This document shows, piece after piece, positions 15,800 through 21,671 of a DNA stretch of 32,202 nt (positions are counted from its first letter, which is position 1; each line of letters begins with the position of its first letter). Source of the stretch: Methylococcales bacterium (lineage in GTDB: Bacteria > Pseudomonadota > Gammaproteobacteria > Methylococcales > Methylomonadaceae); contig JAQTMV010000032.1 of the NCBI GenBank assembly GCA_028714175.1, positions 1-32,202 on the forward strand, given 5' to 3'. The position numbers and the translations under genes are program-made. Below the pieces are notes generated by a model, which was not told where the DNA came from, did no database searches, and saw only the letters and a list, made by a program, of their open reading frames with translations.

Positions 15800-16114
15800 C
15801 TATTTGAGGCGCATGTCATTCTTGACCGAATTCACGCCCTTTACGCCGCGTGCCACCTCAACCGCTTTGGTAATATCGGCACGGGAATTCACGAAGCCGC
15901 TCAATTGAACCTCGCCTTTGAAGGTTTCAACGTTGATCTCGGCAGAGCTCAAGCCAGGCTCATTCAATATGGCCGCTTTAACCTTGGTCGTGATGACGCT
16001 GTCGTCAACATACTCTCCGGTTCCCTCCTGCTTTTGCGTCGATGCGCAACCCACGGCAGTCATTAACGTCAGTGCCAAAAAAAATGCGGAAAAAAATTTA
16101 ATAAGGTTTTTCAT
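15800..16114 (-). CDS. BON-domain lipoprotein (OsmY-like), 104 aa
   Basis: ATG 16114 stands eight bases after GGAG; an upstream ATG at 16147 has no comparable site. The signal MKNLIKFFSAFFLALTLMT ends in AVGC-AS, a somewhat weak lipobox, so the mature protein probably begins with a lipidated cysteine. A single BON domain follows: EYVDDSVITTKVKAAILNEP, then INVETFKGEVQLSGFVNS and VARGVKGVNSVKNDMRLK. BON domains bind phospholipid, and OsmY-like proteins are induced by osmotic and stationary-phase stress in the periplasm. It is the first gene of a BON-DUF883(-catalase) unit. A copy of the conserved motif lies 263 bases upstream, further than in the other cases. Confidence 0.85.
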   Translation of the reverse strand: MKNLIKFFSAFFLALTLMTAVGCASTQKQEGTGEYVDDSVITTKVKAAILNEPGLSSAEINVETFKGEVQLSGFVNSRADITKAVEVARGVKGVNSVKNDMRLK

Positions 16115-16216
16115 GAGTAAATCTCCAGTAATGTGTAAAAAATCCAATAAGATATTTTATGACTCTAACTCTAGTTAAGTACTTATTCCGGTAGACTGAA
16201 GAGAGCCTTTAATAAC

Positions 16217-16251
16217 CTTCGACAGGCTCAGGACAGGCTTCAGGGCAAACG
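16217..16251. repeat. REP-like intergenic repeat
   Basis: CTTCGACAGGCTCAGGACAG followed by GCTTCAGGGC belongs to a type of short sequence (TTCGACAGGCTCAGG) scattered between genes in many proteobacterial genomes. Only one such stretch is seen in this window, so copy number cannot be judged here. Confidence 0.5.
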
Positions 16252-16377
16252 GTCTACAGAGATAGATTCTAATACAAAAAATCAAGCCGACTAAGATTCG
16301 ACTAACGATCAGGTAATCGGTTACATGCCTGGTTGTGCCGAATACTTAAATATATTTAAGCCGCAAAACCAGCCTTA

Positions 16378-16395
16378 GTCGGTACGGTAACGCAC
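16378..16395 (-). promoter_or_regulatory. Putative stress-regulon operator, copy 4 (upstream of BON gene)
   Basis: The minus-strand sequence GTGCGTTACCGTACCGAC is preceded by ATAT and ends 263 bases before the BON start codon. It differs from copy 3 by one base (T for C at position 12). The long distance suggests a long leader or an activator working from afar. Confidence 0.55.
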
Positions 16396-16499
16396 ATATA
16401 TATAGTCAGGGTATGTCTTGTAGGCTGTATTAACCCATCTTTAACACTTTTATAAGTTAGATAAATGTGAAAGTTGGGTTAGGCCTTATGAATTCCTTC

Positions 16500-16559
16500 C
16501 TTTGAAATCCAGACAAGGACTTTCACCTTGCAAGAAACGACAAGCTTCGCTTGTCGCAC
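16500..16559 (-). other. Hairpin segment resembling a group II intron 5' end
   Basis: Read on the minus strand from 16559: GTGCGACAAGC-GAA-GCTTGTCG, then TTTCTTG and CAAGGTGAAAGTCCTTG. The 8-bp stem CGACAAGC/GCTTGTCG lies at 16538-16556. Bacterial group II introns usually start GTGYG, and AGGTGAAAGTCC-like text occurs early in domain I of some. No reverse transcriptase, domain V or domain VI is present, so at best this is a remnant. Confidence 0.2.
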
Positions 16560-16680
16560 CGAATCCGCCATTCGCCGCTAGCAAGTAGCTCGGTTGGAGC
16601 TTGCGAAATTCGGGATGATCGGGTTCGCGTTTGCTACTGTCATGCGGCTAAGCATGTAAGCACAGCCAAAAACACACTGC

Positions 16681-16710
16681 GTTAGACTAATCCTTGTTAG
16701 ACTAATCCTT
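16681..16710. repeat. 15-bp perfect tandem duplication at the regulator's stop codon
   Basis: GTTAGACTAATCCTT occurs twice head to tail (16681-16695 and 16696-16710). The second copy, read on the minus strand, encodes the last residues of the response regulator and its TAA stop; the first copy is downstream, untranslated sequence. Confidence 0.85.
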
Positions 16711-17335
16711 TTTCCTGTGCATACAACGTCAATGCCACGCGGCTTTTAACCTGTAATTTGTCATAAATATTATGCAAATGCACCTTTACTGTGCCTTCGG
16801 CAATGAAAAGCTTTTCGGCAATTAGTTTGTTACTGAGGCCATTGGCTACCAGCTTGACGAGCTTGATCTCACGGCGTGTCAGGATTTGGGTAATGTATTG
16901 CATCTCGGTTTCGCGCTTGAGCATTTTTTCCAAAGCACGGCCTACGGAGTCTTTCTCTAGCCATTCGCCGCCGGCATGGACTTTATTGACGCACTGGACC
17001 AAAAGTTGAGGCGCCATTTCCTTTAACACGACCCCACGCACGCCCAGGCGGATAGCTTCCAGCACTTCGTCGTCATCAAGAGCGGCTGTGAGCAGTACAA
17101 CTTTAGTCGGCAGTTTTTCTTTTTGCAGTTCGCGCAGCACCGCCAGGCCATTTTTCCGGGGCATTTTAAGGTCCAGGATCAGAATATCCGGCTGGTAGTG
17201 AATGACTGTCTGCAGTACTTGTTCGCCATCGGTGCAACATGCCAGTACACTGATTTCCGATTCCACGGCAAACAGCTGTTGCAGTCCGTTGAGTACGAGC
17301 GGGTGATCATCAACCAGCACCAAATTGATTGTCAT
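16697..17335 (-). CDS. NarL/FixJ-type response regulator, 212 aa
   Basis: The receiver domain occupies about residues 1-120 with the acidic pair D9/D10 (LVLVDDHPLVLNG), phosphoacceptor D55 in ILILDLKMPRKNG, and the switch region KVVLLTA. A LuxR/NarL helix-turn-helix fills about residues 146-210: LTRREIKLVKLVANGLSNKL and AEGTVKVHLHNIYDKLQVKS. No key residue is missing. The gene begins 28 bases after the sensor kinase gene ends, so the pair forms one two-gene operon. It lies next to the stress cluster whose promoters share a dyad motif, which makes it a reasonable but unproven candidate to bind that motif. Confidence 0.92.
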   Translation of the reverse strand: MTINLVLVDDHPLVLNGLQQLFAVESEISVLACCTDGEQVLQTVIHYQPDILILDLKMPRKNGLAVLRELQKEKLPTKVVLLTAALDDDEVLEAIRLGVRGVVLKEMAPQLLVQCVNKVHAGGEWLEKDSVGRALEKMLKRETEMQYITQILTRREIKLVKLVANGLSNKLIAEKLFIAEGTVKVHLHNIYDKLQVKSRVALTLYAQEKGLV

Positions 17336-17363
17336 TGTTTTTTACTCCTGTTCCAACGCACTG

Positions 17364-19088
17364 TCAGCGGGTGAAATGATTTGCCCGGTTTTTGGAGGTC
17401 AGCGCTATGGACATATCAAGGCTGGCACCGGCACCGCTCGAATTGATGATGAGCTGCCCGTTCAGAATGGCGATTCTTTCCATCAATGTTTTTGGTCCAA
17501 GGCCCATGGCTGTTAATCCGGCAAGATCTTGCTGCCCCTGGAAGGGAAACCCCTTGCCGTCGTCAGAAACTTTGATGCTCACCCGGTCCGCTTCGATAGC
17601 AATGGTTGCCTGCACTTGCAAGGCTTGAGCATGCCGGGCGGTGTTTATCAGGGATTCGCGCAAGAGATAATGGATATCGTCTGCGAGGCATTGAGGCAAA
17701 TTGGCGTTCGCAGGATGTACGGAAATCTCTACATTGAGTCCCCATTGTTGTATGATTGTTTCGGCCAGGTTGTACAAGCATCTATCCAAATGTAATTTTC
17801 TGTTGTCGACGGCAATCGAAACCGGTTTAAGTTTCTGGATGAAGTTTCGGAGGCTACGCTGTTCTTCAAAGATTATGGTCTGGAGTTCGTCTAGCCGTTT
17901 CTGTGCCATTGGGATATCGGTTTCAAACTGGCGCCTAACCATTTCGATTTGTAAGGCGATACCGGTCAAAGTTTGCAGGATGCCATCGTGAAGATCACGC
18001 GCCATTTTGATGCGTTCTTCGGTTGCTGCTGTTTTTTGCAAACGCTGCTGCACAAAAAGTTGATCCATTAGTGTTTTTAGTTGCCGGGCTACAAGGCCAC
18101 TCAGCGTCAGGTCGTCGGAATTCATGTCGGGTTTATCCAGAAACAGCAGCCGCCCTTGAAATTCTTGTCCGTCCAGCAATACTACGATAACCCGATGGAT
18201 TTTATAATACTCAGTCAGTTCAGAATGCAGTGGGGTTCCGACCCAGTGTCTGAACCCTTTCGTTGCAGTCAGTAGCACCCTGGCTGTGGTACTGGCTGCA
18301 TTCAGACAAAGAAAATCGCTGCAATCAAGATGTTCGGCGACTAGCGGTTCATAGACGTCCGGTCGAATTTGCTGCCACTGGAAATCTTCAGGAGACAGGT
18401 AACCAATATGGCGTACAGGTTCTTCCTGCTCTTCCCAAATTATCAGCAAGCGCGGCACGTTCATTACTTCGGCGGCGTAAGCCAATGCTTCCCGGATTAA
18501 AGTCTGTGGCGAACCGGTTATATTGGTATTGCTTGGCCAGTCATGGAGTTTGCTCAGTTCGTTGCGTACGCGTTTTTCGTTGGCAGTCAAGTAAACCAGC
18601 AGCAGTGCAATGGTGGCGAGATAGACGCTGCGGATGATGAAACAATTAAGCTGGAAGTCGCGAGTATTCTGGGTAACTTCCATGGAAAAGCCTATCCCGA
18701 TGAATAAACACAGGAAAGCAAGTGTTGTCAATAAAGTGCCGTTCTTTTGCCAGCGCAGAGCAGCACAAAATATCGCAAAAACGAAATAGGCGAAGAAGGG
18801 ACTGTTAGTTCCTTCGGTAAAAAACACCAGCGAGGTAAAGATAGCGACATCGATGATATGGGTGACAAGCCCTAACATTTCCAGCCGCAAAGCTGAAGTC
18901 AAGACCAGAAAAATCATCAGTAAGGAATAGCCCAGGTAAACGGTGAGCAGTATATGCAAAGTGTCGCTGTAATTGGAAGGTTCATAGGGAGCCAGTCGCA
19001 TCACCAAAAGCGATAAAACAGCCAGTACGACGCGACCGACTACGATCATTCGTTCAGTTCGTAGTCTTGGAGAATAGTATGTTTCCAT
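17364..19088 (-). CDS. Membrane sensor histidine kinase, NarX/NreB-like HisKA_3 type, 574 aa
   Basis: The first 170 residues hold about five to six hydrophobic segments (for example VVLAVLSLLVMRLAP, LHILLTVYLGYSLLMIFLVL, FFAYFVFAIFCAALRW). A cytoplasmic region of about 180 residues follows that may be GAF-like. Next comes a HisKA_3 dimerisation domain with phosphoacceptor H367 in ARDLHDGILQTLTGI. The ATPase domain shows the N-box N482 (RESLINTARHA) and the G-box DDGKGF (from 509). This architecture autophosphorylates on histidine and passes phosphate to LuxR-type regulators, here the gene directly downstream. The membrane domain has no extracytoplasmic loop long enough for a classical ligand domain, so the signal may come from the membrane or cytoplasm. 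The start ATG at 19088 has only a weak ribosome-binding site. Confidence 0.9.
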   Translation of the reverse strand: METYYSPRLRTERMIVVGRVVLAVLSLLVMRLAPYEPSNYSDTLHILLTVYLGYSLLMIFLVLTSALRLEMLGLVTHIIDVAIFTSLVFFTEGTNSPFFAYFVFAIFCAALRWQKNGTLLTTLAFLCLFIGIGFSMEVTQNTRDFQLNCFIIRSVYLATIALLLVYLTANEKRVRNELSKLHDWPSNTNITGSPQTLIREALAYAAEVMNVPRLLIIWEEQEEPVRHIGYLSPEDFQWQQIRPDVYEPLVAEHLDCSDFLCLNAASTTARVLLTATKGFRHWVGTPLHSELTEYYKIHRVIVVLLDGQEFQGRLLFLDKPDMNSDDLTLSGLVARQLKTLMDQLFVQQRLQKTAATEERIKMARDLHDGILQTLTGIALQIEMVRRQFETDIPMAQKRLDELQTIIFEEQRSLRNFIQKLKPVSIAVDNRKLHLDRCLYNLAETIIQQWGLNVEISVHPANANLPQCLADDIHYLLRESLINTARHAQALQVQATIAIEADRVSIKVSDDGKGFPFQGQQDLAGLTAMGLGPKTLMERIAILNGQLIINSSGAGASLDMSIALTSKNRANHFTR

Positions 19089-19472
19089 TTTTCTATGTAA
19101 TAGGCGTACTAATCACTGATGTTCATTATGTCTGGAGCGCTTTATTCCATATTCGGTGCATGTACCCATTGCACTGATCACATCCAAAACGAGTTGCTGA
19201 ACAGGCGCGGACATAAACTCATTAGTTTAAGGATAGCCTGTTTTTTAGCGCACTGATGACGGTATTTTTGTTAATCCCCGACGCTCGCCCGGAATTACTA
19301 ATACTGGCCATTGATTCACATTTCCACCGCTTGGTGTTTGAGACCTGACTGCTATGCTAAGTAATGATAGTTCAGAAGGAAAATTTTTGTCGGGCAATCG
19401 TTATTCAGATAGCGGTAAAGAAAAAAATGTTAAAATTGCTGTTTCTTTAAGCTTATCCCTCCATCACAAACA
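19089..19472. other. Divergent intergenic region, kinase / metZ
   Basis: The gap of 384 bases lies between the divergently transcribed kinase and metZ genes and must hold both promoters. I see no small gene, no copy of the conserved motif, and no recognisable SAM-type riboswitch in front of metZ. Confidence 0.5.
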
Positions 19473-20654
19473 ATGAACGATAATAAATGGAACGACTATT
19501 CCCTGGAAACTCAGGCGATAAGAGCCGGACACAAACGCACTCATGAAGATGAGCACAGCATACCCATTTTTGCAACGTCCAGTTATGTGTTTAAAAACGC
19601 TGAAGAGGCGGCCTTGCGCTTTACCGGACAAAAACCGGGCAATATCTATTCCCGCTTTACCAACCCGACAGTGAATGCCTTTCAGGAAAGACTGGCGCTT
19701 ATGGAAAAAGGAGAACGCTGCCTGGCGTTTGCATCAGGTATGGCGGCTATTATGGCGGTCGGTATGGGACTGCTTAAAGCAGGTGATCATATTGTTTGTT
19801 CACGCGGCGTTTTCGGCAATACCGTATTGTTGTTTCAGAACTATTTCGGCAAATTTGGTGTAACTACCGATTTTGTTGACTTGACCAATGCAGGCGCATG
19901 GGAATCCGCTATTAAACCCAATACCCGGTTTTTGTTTCTGGAAACACCCTCCAACCCTTTAATTGAAATTGCAGACATTGAATTATTAGCTAAACTTGCC
20001 CATAAAAACAATTGCTTGCTGATCGTTGATAACTGTTTTTGTACACCTGTGCTGCAAAAACCCTTTGAATCAGGCGCCGATATTGTTATTCATTCGGCAA
20101 CCAAATATATCGACGGCCAGGGACGCTGTGTTGGCGGCGCCGTAATTGCCAGCGAAGAAATAATAGAAAAGTATATTTATCCTTATCTGCGCACTGGCGG
20201 TGCAACGATGAGCCCATTTAATGCGTGGGTATTTTTGTCTGGCCTGGAAACACTGTCCATCCGAATGAAAGCACATTGCGACAGTGCTTTTGAGCTGGCC
20301 AAGTGGCTGGAACAACAACCTGCCGTTGCAAAAGTTCACTATCCCGGCTTGCAATCGCACGCGCAGCACGAATTGGCGAAACGCCAACAAAGTCACTTCG
20401 GCGGAATAGTCAGTTTTGAATTAAATGGCGGCAAGGAACATGCCTGGAAATTGATCGACGCAACAGAAATGCTATCAATTACAGCAAATCTGGGCGATGT
20501 TAAAACCACGATAACTCATCCGGCCACGACCACTCATGGTCGATTGACACCTGAAGTCAGAGCTGCAGCCGGGATTAAAGATGGCTTGGTCAGGATTTCG
20601 GTGGGACTGGAACAAATTGACGATATTAAAAAGGACCTGTTAAAAGGGTTGTAA
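19473..20654 (+). CDS. metZ: O-succinylhomoserine sulfhydrylase, 393 aa
   Basis: This PLP enzyme condenses O-succinylhomoserine with sulfide to give homocysteine in methionine synthesis. The sequence is a full-length Cys/Met-metabolism enzyme: TQAIRAGHKRTHEDEHSIPI, YSRFTNPTVNAFQERLALME, AFASGMAAIMAV, then the PLP-lysine motif SATKYIDGQGR with Lys 211, and the C-terminal GLVRISVGLEQIDDI. RTGGATMSPFNAW and the overall pattern fit MetZ better than cystathionine gamma-synthase or beta-lyase, but close relatives share most motifs. ATG 19473 lacks a strong ribosome-binding site. The gene stands alone. With cysG further on, it fits a reductive sulfur-assimilation route. Confidence 0.88.
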   Translation: MNDNKWNDYSLETQAIRAGHKRTHEDEHSIPIFATSSYVFKNAEEAALRFTGQKPGNIYSRFTNPTVNAFQERLALMEKGERCLAFASGMAAIMAVGMGLLKAGDHIVCSRGVFGNTVLLFQNYFGKFGVTTDFVDLTNAGAWESAIKPNTRFLFLETPSNPLIEIADIELLAKLAHKNNCLLIVDNCFCTPVLQKPFESGADIVIHSATKYIDGQGRCVGGAVIASEEIIEKYIYPYLRTGGATMSPFNAWVFLSGLETLSIRMKAHCDSAFELAKWLEQQPAVAKVHYPGLQSHAQHELAKRQQSHFGGIVSFELNGGKEHAWKLIDATEMLSITANLGDVKTTITHPATTTHGRLTPEVRAAAGIKDGLVRISVGLEQIDDIKKDLLKGL

Positions 20655-20780
20655 AACATGGTGGAGAGCATCATGATTTTAGCGAATGCAGGTAATTTAC
20701 TCGACGATAATGTCTGGATTCTTAAGAGTGAAGCGCACAGAACGATGCCCATTACCTCTGGAGTGTCTTAGGATTGTCCG

Positions 20781-20820
20781 GTCTAACCCTGGTGGGACCA
20801 CGGACGCTCCAACGTTGGGC
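20781..20820 (+). other. attC-like recombination site (short, imperfect)
   Basis: GTCTAAC at 20781-20787 fits the inverse core RYYYAAC, and GTTGGGC at 20814-20820 fits the core GTTRRRY. The intervening bases can pair imperfectly (CCCTGG with CCAACG). At 40 bases the site is shorter than usual attC sites (about 57-140), so it may be degraded or a chance match. A small gene of unknown family starts 23 bases downstream, as in an integron cassette. No integrase is seen. Confidence 0.3.
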
Positions 20821-20843
20821 CCCATTAAGACGAGGACAAGTCG

Positions 20844-21089
20844 GTGAATATCTTTTTGGGGCCGCATGGTCCCGACGACTTGGGAGCATTGGAAATAGGC
20901 ACAACACGAGAAATCGCTGTTGAGTTCAAGTCAGGCAAAACGTACTACATACACATGTTCCCTCAACCCACGAGCGGGATCATTATTGACCGTGCGAGCC
21001 ATAAATGGGGCCCAAAATCGCGCTCCAGTGAGACGGGCGTTTTGCGATTCGAGTTTGTGGCTTTTCAGTTTAGGCGTATTATTACTTGA
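20844..21089 (+). CDS. Hypothetical protein, 81 aa
   Basis: The frame opens with GTG 20844, preceded by GAGGA about eight bases upstream. The product starts MNIFLGPHGPDDLGALEIGT and continues EIAVEFKSGKTYYIHMFPQP and GVLRFEFVAFQFRR. It has no signal peptide or membrane segment and looks beta-rich and soluble. I do not recognise a family. It lies just after an attC-like site and just before hicBA, so it may be a cassette-type or otherwise acquired gene. It could also be a fragment of a larger protein, and the GTG start is not certain. Confidence 0.45.
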   Translation: MNIFLGPHGPDDLGALEIGTTREIAVEFKSGKTYYIHMFPQPTSGIIIDRASHKWGPKSRSSETGVLRFEFVAFQFRRIIT

Positions 21090-21141
21090 TCGATGTATGC
21101 AGAGTTTTTCTGCTTTAGTAATAACTTAGGGGCAAATTAGT

Positions 21142-21351
21142 ATGAGAAGTTACACGGCGATTGTTGAACGATGTCAGGATACCGGCTTATATGTGGGGTT
21201 TATTCCCGGGTTCCAAGGGGCGCATACACAGGCGGAAACCTTGGATGAACTTAATCAAAATCTTCGGGAGGTCGTTGAAATGCTGCTTGAAGATGGTGAG
21301 CCGGTATTGGAAGCCGAATTTATTGGCACCCAAAATGTTGTTGTGGCTTGA
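21142..21351 (+). CDS. hicB: HicB-family antitoxin, 69 aa
   Basis: The protein MRSYTAIVERCQDTGLYVGF then IPGFQGAHTQAETLDELNQN is a HicB-type partial RNase H fold: short beta strands, a GFIPGFQGAHTQA turn, then a helix with NLREVVEMLLEDGEP. It ends soon after the core and lacks a C-terminal DNA-binding helix-turn-helix or ribbon, as in the shorter HicB forms. It should neutralise the HicA toxin by direct contact. The gene precedes hicA (the reverse of the classical hicAB order), with a 2-base gap, so translation is probably coupled. Confidence 0.88.
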   Translation: MRSYTAIVERCQDTGLYVGFIPGFQGAHTQAETLDELNQNLREVVEMLLEDGEPVLEAEFIGTQNVVVA

Positions 21352-21353
21352 AT

Positions 21354-21581
21354 ATGGGACACCTCCCTGTTCTTAAGCCTCGCGAGGTTGTTGCATTGCT
21401 TGAGGCGTTGGGGTTTAGCGAACTTCGGCAACGAGGCTCGCATAAACAGTTTCGCCACCCTGACGGCAGATGTACAACAGTCCCATTTCACGCTGGGCGT
21501 GATGTGTCACCGATTTTGCTTCGGCAAATTGCAAAAGATATCGGGTTAACGGTCGATGAATTTCTTAAAATCAAAACCTGA
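21354..21581 (+). CDS. hicA: HicA-family mRNA interferase toxin, 75 aa
   Basis: ATG 21354 lies 2 bases after the hicB stop; an in-frame TTG at 21348 overlaps hicB. The protein shows the HicA double-stranded-RNA-binding-like fold: LKPREVVALLEALGFSEL, then RQRGSHKQFRHPDGR with the catalytic-type histidine in GSHKQF, TVPFHAGRDVSPILLRQIAK, and GLTVDEFL. HicA toxins cleave mRNA and tmRNA when HicB is lost. Length and all core motifs are intact, so the pair is probably functional. No strong terminator follows before the convergent mutS gene. Confidence 0.9.
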   Translation: MGHLPVLKPREVVALLEALGFSELRQRGSHKQFRHPDGRCTTVPFHAGRDVSPILLRQIAKDIGLTVDEFLKIKT

Positions 21582-21671
21582 CAAAATGCTCAACCGAAGC
21601 ACGGCCATCCTACGGTTTTTGTTTAGTTGGCTTTCCGGGCCGGTTTGTTTAGGTAGAACAGCTTCTGACAG

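Larger units (their letters stand above)
16115..16696. other. Large intergenic region with repeats and a regulatory motif
   Basis: About 580 bases without a convincing gene lie between the BON gene and the response regulator, both on the minus strand. It contains a REP-like sequence (16217-16251), a 14-bp palindrome TTAAATATATTTAA (16347-16360), a copy of the conserved operator-like motif (16378-16395), and a hairpin with group II intron-like flanking sequence (about 16500-16559). Confidence 0.6.

Noticed and set aside
2596..16395. CRISPR-like array from the repeated motif
   Set aside because: The copies are far apart, differ in strand, and sit in separate promoters with no regular spacers.
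20658..20771. 37-codon open frame just after metZ (MVESIMILANAGNLLDDNVW...)
   Set aside because: It has no clear ribosome-binding site or family; it is too short to support as a gene.
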